Origin: Sandaracinaceae bacterium
GTDB lineage: Bacteria > Myxococcota_A > Polyangia > Polyangiales > JADJQN01
Length of the DNA: 64,000 bases
NCBI GenBank assembly: GCA_016712745.1
Contig: JADJQN010000004.1
Location: 62,001 to 126,000, forward strand
Direction of reading: 5' to 3'
Within the stretch, counting starts at the first letter, position 1, and each line of letters begins with the position of its first letter. Shown piece by piece: positions 1 through 9,600 of the stretch. Below the pieces are notes generated by a model. That model saw only the letters and a program-made list of their open reading frames with translations. It was not told where the DNA came from and made no database searches. A program made the position numbers and the translations under genes.

Positions 1-1257
1 GTTGAGGTGTGCGCGCGCGTTCGTCGCCCACATTCCGCTGCTGCCGCCTTCGTCGAGGTAGCGATTGAAGCTGCGTGCGGCCGCGACCAAGCAGGCGATT
101 TGGCGCTGCGTCTCAGACGTCGCACCTGCGGCATGCGCGACGTGAGATGGCAGCGCAACTTGAGCAAACGCGCCGGACGCAAGGAGCGCCGCGCTCGTGA
201 GAGAGCCAGTGAGCCAGGCGCTCGTGGCGCGAGACAAGGCCTGCAACTCGCGTGGCTCAAGAGTGCGAGTAAGCACAGACTCGATGCGATCGAACGTTGT
301 CTCGCGCTCGCTACGTGCGGTTGGCACCGCGCGAATCGGTCCAAGCGCAGACCCTGCGCGTGCAAGTTGCCCTACCGCTTCGATGTAATGAAGCTCACAA
401 CTTGGAACAAAAAATACGCCACGGCTTCGCAGGACTGCCATCGAGTTGCTATCGATGCTCATTGCACGACGCGCCCGTTCGGCGCTCGCTGTAAACTCTC
501 CTAAGCGATCGAGCGCGACCGCCAATCCCCATAGCCCAAGCGTAAGCTCGGCCGTGGCATTGGAACGCGCCTCGGCAATGCGCACTGCCTCCTCGTAGTG
601 AAAGACTGCGTCGTTCAAATTGCCGCTCAGCATGAGAACTTCGGCAAGGTTGCCGTGCACGCTGCTGGTGTTCTCTTCGGACAATGACAGCGCAAGGCGT
701 CGTTCGTATTCTTGCGCGGCTGCTGCAGGTTGGGAAAGACGGCTGTGCAAAATGCCAAGCTCGAACGCAACGTCCTCGGCACGATACGTAGGATCGATCG
801 CGCGCACTGCCTCAAAAAGCGCGACGGCGTCTTGATCTCGACGGCGCACCGAGCAGTTGAGCTCGGGATCTTGCCAACTCTCTACTGCGTAGGCCAAGAG
901 AAACGCGACGCGCGGATTGCGCGGCGCGAGACGTTGCGCGATCTCAAGACGCGCAATCGCGTTCTCGTAGGCGAGCGAGCGCTCAATCATTTCATGACGC
1001 AACGTGCGACGCGTTTGGCTCGCCGGAAAAGCGCGGCACATCGCCTCCCAATCGCCACCCCCATACGCCGCCGCTCTCGCGATCCACGCGCGCGCCTGGA
1101 TCACCAACTCTTCTGCTCGCTGAAATCCCGGCTCGCGCACCTCACGCCAGAACAAGGCGCTTTGCCTATTGGGAGCCTCACGCATTTGCGCGTGCGCTAC
1201 GCCAAAGCACGCAAACGTTGCGGCAGCAAATGCCGCTGCGTGCAGACCCGACGTCAT
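1..1257 (-). CDS. Secreted TPR-like protein, C-terminus cut by window edge
   Basis: The minus-strand frame is open from an ATG at 1257 to the window edge, 419 codons without a stop, so the gene is partial at its C-terminus. It starts with a signal peptide (hydrophobic AAAFAAATFACFGV, then AHA before the mature Gln). The mature part is Ala/Glu-rich and helical with TPR-like spacing. Its ATG overlaps the stop of the upstream TPR gene (ATGA), so the two are translationally coupled. The mature N-termini of both share an FW-x-EVR-x-PG motif, so they look like paralogues. TPR proteins are usually periplasmic scaffolds; the actual role here is unknown. Confidence 0.75.
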   Translation of the reverse strand, partial: MTSGLHAAAFAAATFACFGVAHAQMREAPNRQSALFWREVREPGFQRAEELVIQARAWIARAAAYGGGDWEAMCRAFPASQTRRTLRHEMIERSLAYENAIARLEIAQRLAPRNPRVAFLLAYAVESWQDPELNCSVRRRDQDAVALFEAVRAIDPTYRAEDVAFELGILHSRLSQPAAAAQEYERRLALSLSEENTSSVHGNLAEVLMLSGNLNDAVFHYEEAVRIAEARSNATAELTLGLWGLAVALDRLGEFTASAERARRAMSIDSNSMAVLRSRGVFFVPSCELHYIEAVGQLARAGSALGPIRAVPTARSERETTFDRIESVLTRTLEPRELQALSRATSAWLTGSLTSAALLASGAFAQVALPSHVAHAAGATSETQRQIACLVAAARSFNRYLDEGGSSGMWATNARAHLN

Positions 1258-2174
1258 GGAACGCCGGGAATCCCTCGCGGACCAAACATCGGAACGGGAG
1301 GGTGCGCGCGTGCCGGACGGGGCGCGGGCACTGTGTTGGTACCGACCAGCGCGAGCTCTCGACGCGCAAACTCTTGCCACGGTCCATCCGCTGCCGCGCG
1401 CGTCCACGCTTCACGCGCACCGGCCGTGTCTTGCATGGCATCGAGCGCGATGCCCTCGCGCGCCGCGATCTCGCTCGCTGGCAAGATCGCGCGCAAGGGC
1501 GAAAGGGTATTGCCCATGCGTCCCCCAAGAGCCAGCAACGAGCCCAGGGCACTCTGTGCCTCGACGCGCTCGCCGGCACGTCGAAGCGCGAGGGCCAAGC
1601 CGAGGCGGGCGCGGGCATCTGCAGGAATCGCACGCACACCGGCGCGATACGCAGCGACGGCCTCGCGAATGTGCGTCGTGTCCTGGCATTGGATCATGTC
1701 GCCGAGAAAGACGAATAGCGAAGCGCGAGACGCTCCGGGCGCTTCACGATTGACGGTGCGCTCCAAAATCGAAATGGCGAGCGCATAGTCTTGCGACTCT
1801 GCGCTCACGCGAGCTGCAACCGCAGCATCTTGCGCATCGTTCAGCGCCTCCGCATTTTGCAGCAGAAGCGCACGCGTTGCCGTGTGTGCATCGCTTGTGC
1901 GATTGAGAGCGGCCAGCGCGCGCATTCGCACCACCTGCGCTTCGCTGCGCGCAGCCAAAAGTGCGATTGCTTCTTCGGATGTGGAGAGCGCGGCTTGGTT
2001 TTGCCCGGTATTCAAAGCGCGACGCGCATCGAGAACCAAGCGGGTGTAGGCCCGCAGCCCGGGGGTTCGGACTTCTTCCCAAAAATCCGATGCGCGCGCT
2101 GGCGAAGCGCAAAGTGCGCCCGACGCGATCCAAAGAAATGCGACCGCTGCGAGTGAGAAACGCTTCATCGGCAC
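1254..2174 (-). CDS. Secreted TPR-repeat protein
   Basis: A 306-residue protein with an N-terminal signal peptide (MKRFSLAAVAFLW, cleavage near PARA-S). The body is rich in Ala, Arg and Glu with repeated helix pairs of TPR type, for example AVAAYRAGVRAIPADARARL at about residues 180-200. The C-terminus is a Pro/Arg-rich tail. The first Met (2174) and the third residue Met (2168) are both possible starts. It lies 43 bp downstream of the MlaE-type permease and overlaps the next TPR gene by 4 bp, so it belongs to a lipoprotein-permease-TPR-TPR operon. A periplasmic scaffold role is inference from family. Confidence 0.8.
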   Translation of the reverse strand: MPMKRFSLAAVAFLWIASGALCASPARASDFWEEVRTPGLRAYTRLVLDARRALNTGQNQAALSTSEEAIALLAARSEAQVVRMRALAALNRTSDAHTATRALLLQNAEALNDAQDAAVAARVSAESQDYALAISILERTVNREAPGASRASLFVFLGDMIQCQDTTHIREAVAAYRAGVRAIPADARARLGLALALRRAGERVEAQSALGSLLALGGRMGNTLSPLRAILPASEIAAREGIALDAMQDTAGAREAWTRAAADGPWQEFARRELALVGTNTVPAPRPARAHPPVPMFGPRGIPGVP

Positions 2175-2217
2175 GGGAAAAGAATCGTACGCGAAATCAG
2201 CGAATGCAAGCCGTCGG

Positions 2218-3024
2218 TCAGAGGCTCAAGAAGATCTGCGTCAATAGCGCATCCGCGATAAGGACTGCGATTGAGACAACCACGACGGCTGTCGTTGTTG
2301 AGCGGCCGACGCCTTCGGTGCCGCCGTACGTGTTCATGCCGTAGTGGCAGCCGAGGATTGCAATGATGAAGCCGAAGAAGGGCGTCTTGCCGATGCCACT
2401 CGTGAGGTCAGCCATCGTGATCGAATCGAGTGCCGAGCTGAGAAAGAAAGGGGCTGGCACGCCGAACGAGATTTTGGAGACCGCGCATGCGCTGCCCACG
2501 CCGAGCACAAGCGCAAAACATGTGATCAAAGGCATGACCACGATGCCAGCAAGCACGCGCGGAACGACTAGCTTGCGAATGGGGTCAGCGCCGAGTGCGC
2601 GAATCGCATCAATCTGTTCGGTTACCGCCATCGAGCCAAGTTCGGCTGCCATGCCCGCTGCGATGCGGCTGCCAACGACGAGCGCCGTAAGCGAAGGAGC
2701 GAGCTCGCGCACTTCCGAGAGTCCGACGATGCGCCCCACAGTATCCTTGGCGCCAAACTTCTCGAGTGAGAAAGCAAACTGGATCGCCATGACGATGCCG
2801 ACGAATACGGCGGTCGCAGCGCCGATGCCCAGTGAGCGCACGCCCAGCTGTTCAATTTGATAAACGAACGCGCCGAAATCAAAGCGGGTTGTGAACAGCG
2901 ACTTGACGGCTTTGCCGGCGAGCGTGCTCACCGCGCCGAACTGCTCGAAGAAGCTATTGACGCCGTTCATCTGCCGAGTCCAAAACGGCGGACGGACCGG
3001 CGGAGCTGGAATGCTAGCGCTCAC
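2218..3024 (-). CDS. mlaE: MlaE-family ABC transporter permease
   Basis: This 268-residue membrane protein matches the MlaE/YrbE permease family, the inner-membrane part of ABC systems that move phospholipids between inner and outer membranes. It has 5-6 hydrophobic segments and the family core ELGSMAVTEQIDAIRALG at about residues 130-150, followed by PRVLAGIVVMPL. The C-terminus contains CHYGMNTYGGTEGVGRSTT, another family hallmark. Length is normal. Its start overlaps the stop of the upstream lipoprotein gene (ATGA). No MlaF ATPase or MlaD is next to it in the window, so the partner genes must lie elsewhere. Confidence 0.93.
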   Translation of the reverse strand: MSASIPAPPVRPPFWTRQMNGVNSFFEQFGAVSTLAGKAVKSLFTTRFDFGAFVYQIEQLGVRSLGIGAATAVFVGIVMAIQFAFSLEKFGAKDTVGRIVGLSEVRELAPSLTALVVGSRIAAGMAAELGSMAVTEQIDAIRALGADPIRKLVVPRVLAGIVVMPLITCFALVLGVGSACAVSKISFGVPAPFFLSSALDSITMADLTSGIGKTPFFGFIIAILGCHYGMNTYGGTEGVGRSTTTAVVVVSIAVLIADALLTQIFLSL

Positions 3025-3536
3025 TGCGCGGGACTCACTGTGTGAAACTCACTGACAAAGTTTTCAAACGCCGGGCGGACCGCCGCGAGTGAGGCATCGT
3101 CGGGAGTGATGAGCGACATATCGTAGACGCAGCCGTCCTTTTTCAGGACGACGAGCAAGAGCGAGCGCGGTACCCCATCGAGTTTCGCGTTCACGTTCGT
3201 AACGAGCGCCTCGCGCTCATCCAAAGGATGCGTTTCCTGCGAACGGATCTCGCGCTCCGTGAAGCCGATCAAGAGATGGTTGGTAAGCGCGGTAAGCGGA
3301 ACATCGCTATCGGCCGCGCACGTGGAGTTCACTTGCACGATGGCCTGCGATGCATCGTTCGACCAGGCGAGGTCGTTGTGGTCTGCCACCCCGAGAGGGG
3401 ACCATCCTGCGCCGAGATCTCCGACGCGGTATTGGACTCCGTGGCCTCGATATATTCCCGACTGAAATGACGGGCCGCCGCAGCCCCACAGGGCCACACA
3501 TAGAAGAACGGCGAAGTTGCGCAGAAAGCGTGTCAA
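3021..3536 (-). CDS. Small lipoprotein upstream of mlaE
   Basis: A 171-residue protein with a lipoprotein signal peptide: RNFAVLLCVALWGC, with Cys20 as the predicted lipidated residue. The mature part has no recognised domain. It contains two Cys (CAADSD and DGCVYDM) that could form a disulfide, and mixed alpha/beta composition. The gene overlaps mlaE by 4 bp, so a role in the same lipid-trafficking process, possibly as an outer-membrane partner, is a reasonable inference. No function is assigned. Confidence 0.8.
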   Translation of the reverse strand: MTRFLRNFAVLLCVALWGCGGPSFQSGIYRGHGVQYRVGDLGAGWSPLGVADHNDLAWSNDASQAIVQVNSTCAADSDVPLTALTNHLLIGFTEREIRSQETHPLDEREALVTNVNAKLDGVPRSLLLVVLKKDGCVYDMSLITPDDASLAAVRPAFENFVSEFHTVSPAQ

Positions 3537-3619
3537 AGCGAGCGGATGCTAATCATTGCTGATGATGTCTGCAAACGACTTCATGCACGCCCGGCGGATC
3601 CGCTACAATACTGACGCCC

Positions 3620-5713
3620 GTGGCACGTAATCCGAACGACGCGTTCAAGTTGCTCGATCGGCTTTTGGCCGAAGGGCGCATCGCTCTTCAGCAGAGCGAA
3701 GGCGCCAAAGCGCATATTCGCCGCACCGGCGAACGCGTTGAAGAGGTCCTCATCGAAATGCAGGCGATGAGTGAGGCGGATCTGCTCAAGTACATCGCCG
3801 GGATCTACAAGACGCGCTTCGTCTCGACCGACAAGCTCTCGCGGGCGGACATCTCGCCGGCCACGCTCGCGCGGCTACCCCAGAAGATCGCCGAGCGCAT
3901 TCAAGTCTTTCCGATCCTCTTCGATGCGCGAACGCAAACGTTGTCGATCGTCACAGCCGATCTCGATGGCGACGTCGCCAAAGACGTGCAGATGGCTACC
4001 GGCGTTCGTGAAGTGAAGGTCTACGCGAGCCGCCCGGCTGCCGTGCGTGCAGCGATCAAGAAATTCTACGGCGGTGACAAGCATGCGTTCGGGTCTTTTG
4101 ACCGCAAAGGACTTGGGCAGTTTCAACAATTGCTCGACGTCTACGAACGCAATCTGGTGGACGACCATGCGTTGAAGGGCGGAGGTACCGCTCCGCCCGC
4201 TACGGGTCGCGAGCGCGTTTTCTCGGAAGAGGATTTCGGGAGCGCAAGCTCATTGCCGGCAGCTCCGGTATCCCGCGCGACGTCAACGCTGTCGGGTGAA
4301 TCAGCTAAGGGCACCATCTCCAAGCCGGCTTCGGACTTTCCCGCTCAGGATGTGATCACGAGCGTCCACGAGATTCCCTCGGCGATGCTCGGAACGTTTC
4401 GTCACACCCAGCAACCGACGCCCGCCTACGACGTAGACCCGGTCGCGCTGCTGCACGTTGTCGTCTCGCTGCTTGAGTCGCAACGCTCGGAGCTGCGCGG
4501 GCACTCCTCGCAGGTGGCGCGTCTCGTTGGACAACTGTGCGAGAAGATGGGGTTGATGGAAGCGGAAAAGCGCGCCTTGCTCATTGCAGCGCATCTGCAC
4601 GACCTTGGAAAAGGTTCGAACTACCATCTGACCGCGCTCAATGTTGCGGAGTTCGAAGGCCACCGAGCGCACGCGCAAAAGGCCCATTTGGCGCCTTTGC
4701 GCTTATTCGAGGGCGTGACCCTTCCGCGGGCTACGACCGAAGCTCTGACGCATCTCTACGAGCGCTTTGACGGCAAGGGTTTCCCGGATCAGCTCGCTGG
4801 CAAAGAGATTCCTCTGGGTGCGCGGATGCTCGCGATTGCGGAGACCTACATCGATATCACCGCAAACGAGAAGAATCCTTATCGCAAAGCGCTCAGCTCC
4901 GAAGAGGCGTGCGAAGTGCTGGCTGGCTTGGGCGGAAAAGTACTGGATCCGAATCTCGTGTCGGTGGTCGTTGGCTTGATACAGAACCATCGTGCGCCGG
5001 GCGCGATGGATGGCGGCGGCACCGTGTTGATCGTCGATCCCGATCCGGAGGAGACGACCGTGCTTGAGCTTCGCTTCTTCGAGGCGGGTCACGAAGTATT
5101 GATCGCCCGCTCGATGAGCGATGCTCAGAAGCTCGTCGATACACATGAAGTAGACGTCGTGATCTCTGAAGTCGATTTGGAAGCAGGCGATGGATTCGAG
5201 CTGCTGCAGGAATTTCGCGCGCGGCAACAACTCAACGACGTGCCAGTTCTCTTTCTGACCCGACGATCCGACCGCGAAAGCGTGAACCGTGGATTCGGGC
5301 TGGGCGCTGCTGACTATTTGGTGAAGCCAACGTCCGTTGACGTCGTCGTCGCCAAAGCGCAGCAGCTAATGGAGGGGCGCGGACGTGCCGTGGGCAATCG
5401 CGGAATCGCCGGCTCTTTGCGCGAGATGGGGTTGCCGGACGTGGTGCAGCTTCTTGCGCAAGGCCGCAAATCAGGGCGCTTGCGCATCTTGGCAGGAACT
5501 CGAACTGGCGAAATCCATTTTGTCGCCGGCGAAGTTTTTGCGGCTAGCTTTGGCACCAAGCGCGGCGAAGAGGCTGTGTACGCGATGCTCACGTTGAAAG
5601 ACGGCTCCTTCGAGCTCGATGCAACGTTTCGTCCCGCCCAACGCGAAATCCACGCCAGCGCCGAATCGCTCCTCCTCGAAGGCATGCGCCGCCTCGACGA
5701 AGGCTCGCGCTAG
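3620..5713 (+). CDS. GspE-N / degenerate HD-GYP / receiver / DUF4388 signalling protein
   Basis: This 697-residue cytoplasmic protein starts at a GTG. Residues about 1-155 resemble the N-terminal domain of type II secretion/PilB ATPases (T2SSE_N/MshEN). Residues about 275-460 form an HD domain: HLHDLGKG, then HLYERFDGKGFP where HD-GYP enzymes have HHE and GYP. Residues about 470-590 are a CheY-like receiver with the Asp pair (DPDPEE), Thr and Lys (LVKP), but Glu (ISEVDL) at the phosphorylation site. The last ~100 residues are a DUF4388/PatA-N-like domain. Missing metal ligands suggest an enzymatically inactive c-di-GMP sensor or scaffold (inference). The gene stands alone and is followed by a palindromic element. 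Confidence 0.88.
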   Translation: MARNPNDAFKLLDRLLAEGRIALQQSEGAKAHIRRTGERVEEVLIEMQAMSEADLLKYIAGIYKTRFVSTDKLSRADISPATLARLPQKIAERIQVFPILFDARTQTLSIVTADLDGDVAKDVQMATGVREVKVYASRPAAVRAAIKKFYGGDKHAFGSFDRKGLGQFQQLLDVYERNLVDDHALKGGGTAPPATGRERVFSEEDFGSASSLPAAPVSRATSTLSGESAKGTISKPASDFPAQDVITSVHEIPSAMLGTFRHTQQPTPAYDVDPVALLHVVVSLLESQRSELRGHSSQVARLVGQLCEKMGLMEAEKRALLIAAHLHDLGKGSNYHLTALNVAEFEGHRAHAQKAHLAPLRLFEGVTLPRATTEALTHLYERFDGKGFPDQLAGKEIPLGARMLAIAETYIDITANEKNPYRKALSSEEACEVLAGLGGKVLDPNLVSVVVGLIQNHRAPGAMDGGGTVLIVDPDPEETTVLELRFFEAGHEVLIARSMSDAQKLVDTHEVDVVISEVDLEAGDGFELLQEFRARQQLNDVPVLFLTRRSDRESVNRGFGLGAADYLVKPTSVDVVVAKAQQLMEGRGRAVGNRGIAGSLREMGLPDVVQLLAQGRKSGRLRILAGTRTGEIHFVAGEVFAASFGTKRGEEAVYAMLTLKDGSFELDATFRPAQREIHASAESLLLEGMRRLDEGSR

Positions 5714-5729
5714 CTCTCTTCTTGTCTTA

Positions 5730-5849
5730 GGAAGGGTTTTACAAGAGATCAAGAGATCAGGAGAAAGGCAAAAGCATTTGGTTTGAGAGAGCGACCAAAA
5801 AAGTTCTACTGTCTTCCTCCTGATCTCTTGATCTCTTGTAAACCCTTCC
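5730..5849. repeat. Palindromic dispersed element, copy 1
   Basis: A ~120 bp element with near-perfect terminal inverted arms: GGAAGGGTTTTACAAG.. at 5730-5763 and its complement at 5817-5849, 33 of 34 positions matching. The arms contain the tandem word AAGAGATC. About 50 bp of AT-richer sequence separates them. Similar elements occur at 16571-16689 and around 55433-56795. This copy begins 16 bp after a stop codon and lies between two convergent genes, so it could act as a bidirectional terminator or be a MITE-like mobile element. Confidence 0.85.
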
Positions 5850-5888
5850 AAGCAAGTCACGTACGCCGGTGACAGTTACGGGGGACCG

Positions 5889-6635
5889 TTACGCCTGTCG
5901 GACGTAGAGCACGTACGCCGTCACACCGACCGCTACTAGCAAGAGCAGGGGAACGACGCGGCGGGCGCGGTTTATCTTTTCGCGGGAGGAGCGGCGGCGC
6001 GGCGCGCGAAGGGCCGGCCCGACGAAGGTTGCGATCACCAGCGTCGCGAGAATGCCTGCGACGAGCGCGGTGAGTGTGGCGCCCTCGGCACTCGCGTCCT
6101 TCCATGCGTCGTCGAGTGAGCGCCTGACGCCCACGTAGGGAGCGACGGCGATGAGCGCGACCGCGACGGCTGCGCCAAATATCAAGAGGCCGCGACGCAG
6201 GGTCGTACGGTGTCGGTCGACGACGTGTTTGGCACGTTGGGCCAAAGCGTGCTCGGTAGTTTGCCGTAGCTGAGTGCGACGCCCTGCAGCAATTGCCGCC
6301 ACTGCTGCGTAGGCCGCGAAGCTCAAAACGCCGGCGACGAGCATGTATACGGAGAAAGCGTCGCCGCGGCGCAGGCGAGGTTCGAGCGCAATCGTCCCCG
6401 CGATTGTGCAGGGAAACAGCACCAAAGCGACCCATGGTATGGCGCGCCACATACGGTAAATCGAGACGCCGACGACAATCAGGGCTAGCAAGGGCAGGAC
6501 TAGCAACGGCGCTCGTTCGATACCCTCGGCATGCAGCGAGGGAATGAGGATCACGACGGCCCATGCGTTGAGCCCAAGGAAGGCGACACGAAGCGCATCG
6601 GTTGAGTTATGATTCGCGCCGTGCGTTCCTGCCAT
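5889..6635 (-). CDS. Membrane protein of unknown function
   Basis: A 248-residue protein with about six hydrophobic segments (for example LNAWAVVILIPSL, APLLVLPLLALIVVGVSIY, LIFGAAVAVALIAVAPYVGV, VVPLLLLVAVGVTAYVLYV) separated by Arg-rich loops. A central basic cytoplasmic loop (RRTQLRQTTEHALAQRAKH) follows the fourth helix. No family is recognised. Only one plausible start (6635) is seen, and it overlaps the 5' end of the divergent kinase gene by 27 bp, which is unusual. Confidence 0.75.
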   Translation of the reverse strand: MAGTHGANHNSTDALRVAFLGLNAWAVVILIPSLHAEGIERAPLLVLPLLALIVVGVSIYRMWRAIPWVALVLFPCTIAGTIALEPRLRRGDAFSVYMLVAGVLSFAAYAAVAAIAAGRRTQLRQTTEHALAQRAKHVVDRHRTTLRRGLLIFGAAVAVALIAVAPYVGVRRSLDDAWKDASAEGATLTALVAGILATLVIATFVGPALRAPRRRSSREKINRARRVVPLLLLVAVGVTAYVLYVRQA

Positions 6636-9600
6636 CAGTGCAACGCTCCGTTAAAAGAGAGCGACCGCTTCTGCGCGCGTTGTGGCAGCGCCATCACGTC
6701 CATGCAGGAGGCGACGCGCGATCCGTTAATCGGCCGCACCCTTGGCGGCGCGTATGTGGTCTTGGAGATCATCGGCGTCGGCGGGATGGGGCGCGTCTAC
6801 CGCGCAGAGCACAGCATGCTCGGACGCACGGTCGCAATCAAGGTCGTCCATCCTCATCTTTTGGGTGACGAGCAGTCGGTGGCTCGCTTCTATACAGAAG
6901 CGCGTGCCGCCAGTCGCCTCAACCATCCCAACAGCGTGGGCATCATTGACTTCGGTCGCTCCGAAGACGGGATGCTCTACCTCGTCATGGAGTATCTGCG
7001 CGGTAAAGATCTCGCGATCATCATGCAGGAGGAGGGGCCGCTGCCCTTTCCGCGCGTGGTTTCAATCATGGTCAGTGTGCTTGCCGCGTTGCAGGAAGCA
7101 CACCTGCTCGGCATCGTTCATCGCGATCTAAAACCTGAGAACGTCATCATCGACCGTCAGCGCAACGGGGTGGACGCGACGAAGGTTGTCGATTTCGGAC
7201 TCGCGAAGATCGCGGGCGGTACGACCCGCAGTACTTCCATCACGTCTCCGGGCCTCGTGTGCGGGACACCCGACTACATGGCGCCCGAGCAAGGACGCGG
7301 CGACGAAGTGGACGGCCGTGGTGATCTCTACGCGATGGGCGTGATGCTCTACGAGCTCCTAGCGGATCGTCTTCCGTACACGGCCGACACGCCGCCTGCG
7401 CTTGTGCTCAAGCACATGACTGAGCCTGTGCCCGATCCGCGCGCGGCAGCGCCGCAGCGCGCTATTCCGCTGGCACTTGCCGATATTGCGATGCGCGCGA
7501 TGCAGAAGGACGCCAAAGACCGCTTTCAGACGGCCGACGAAATGTCGCAAGCGCTGCTGCGTTGGCAGGGTTCTATGCGCAACGCGCGAGGCGCAGAAAT
7601 CATTTGTCCGCAGTGCGGTCACAACAACCCGCCCAACACCCGCTTCTGCGGCGACTGCGGTTTGCGATTCGGCTCGCTCCAGCCAATGCGTTCGGTTACG
7701 CAAGCGCCGCCGCCGCCCAACAGCGTGCCTGTACTTACGCCTCCCCGTAGCGCACTTGTCGGTCGCAAGACCGAGCTCACGGAACTTGCACGCTGGCGCG
7801 AGCTTGCGTCGCAAGGACTGATGCGCGTGCATCTGGTGGGCGAGTCAGGCATCGGCAAAACGCGGTTGCTCGCCCAGCTCGCATCCATCGCAACCCAAAA
7901 CGGCGATGTCGTTGCCGCAGCGGGCCCCCATCCGTCTGGCGCGCCGGCGCCGTACTTCGCCATCGAAGCGCTCGTGCTCGCGCTGCTTGGCGTCGACGCG
8001 GGCGAGCTACGCATGCTCACGGCCAAAGACGGAATCTTCACCGATTCAATATCGCGGGCGGGTGTCGCCGAGCTGATTCAGCCGGCAGGCCTCCTCGGCA
8101 CAGACGGTCGTTCGCGCGCGGCGGCAGTCGCCGAGACGCTTGCCATCGCGATCATCCAAGCCTCCAAACGCGCCAGCACCGGTCGCGTTGTGCTCATCGT
8201 CGACGATTTGCCTCTGTGCGATGGGCTGACCAAAGCCGTGCTTCAGCGGCTTACGCATTTGTCGGAGCGATTGCCCGCGCTTCTTGCAACGTCCGGCACG
8301 CGTAACCTTTCAGGCGAAGCCGGCGACGGCGTAGCGACTTTGCCCATGCATGGCTTCACGACAGCCGAAGCCGAAGAGTATTTGCTTGGCACGGTTGGGC
8401 CGTACGGTCACAGCGCCAGCCCCGAACGCACCTACCTTCCGCTGTACGTGGAGCAGCTTCGCGCGCTTGGCCTCGGCGTCGGGCCTGAGGAGCCGGCCTT
8501 CCCAAGACTTGCCGATGCGATTTTGCAGCGCATCGAGCGCTTGGACGTGTCTTCACGTCGCTTGTTGCAGGCGGTTGCGGTTTTGGGCGAGCGGTGTCAG
8601 CTCAACACGCTCGTCGAGATTATGGACGGCAGGGAGCTTGATGCTATCGATCGACTTGCAAACGATCATCTGATCACGCTCGACGACGAGCAAGTCGTGA
8701 TCACGCATCCGTTCATTCGTGACGTCGTCGAGGCGTCAATCCCCGCTGAGGCGCGCAAAGTCTTGCACGCGCGAGCGCTCGAAATTGAAAGCACAGCTGG
8801 TGCGCCCCTGGAAGTCCGTGCCGAACACGCATTCCGCGCTGGCGAGCTTGTGAGCGCTCTCGTCTTGCATGAGCGAATGGGCGACGACGCGCTCGAGCGG
8901 GGCGATGCGAGCACCGCAGTGCTTGGCTATCGACGCGGACTTGAGCTTGCGCGTCGGGCACTGCTTGACACTGGCGACGACAATCTCGATCGCGCAATCG
9001 GAACGTTTAGCCGCAAACTCGGCGACGCGCTTGAGCGCAGTGGCGAGCCTGCCGGAGCTGACGGAGTTGTACGGGAAGCCCTGGACCTTGCCGGTCGAGA
9101 CACGATCGAGCGCGCGCGCATGCTTCTCGTACTTGGACGCGTTGCGTTCCGACGCGAACGACGCCGAGATGCCGTGCGCCTGCTCGGTGAAGCGCTTGAG
9201 ATCGCCACGCGTCGAGGCGACCGCGTTTGCGCCGCCGAAGCCCAGTTAGCGCTAGCGCGGGTGCGTCGAGAAGAAGGCGATCACATCGGCGCGGCGAACG
9301 CGTTGCAGCGTGCGGTCGAGCTGTTTCAAGAGGCGGGAGCGCCACTCGCGCTTCAAGCATCGTCCTTGGTCGAGCTTGCTGAAGCGCTCGCCGAGGTCGG
9401 CGACGTGGAAGAAGCAACGCGCCAACTCGATCGCGCGTGTCGCATGGCAATCGAGGCCGACTTGCCGGCCGTCGCCGCAACTGCGCTCGGCACGCTCGCG
9501 ACGGTCGATGAGCTCGCGGACCGTTCCGCGCAAGCAGCTCAGCGCTATCGTGACGCGGCGCTTCTCGCGGCAAAAGCTGGTGACGCCGAAGCGCGCGACC

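Noticed and set aside
712..1788. Long plus-strand ORF opposite the TPR genes
   Set aside because: Arg-rich shadow of the minus-strand TPR frames; the minus frames carry signal peptides and coupled starts.
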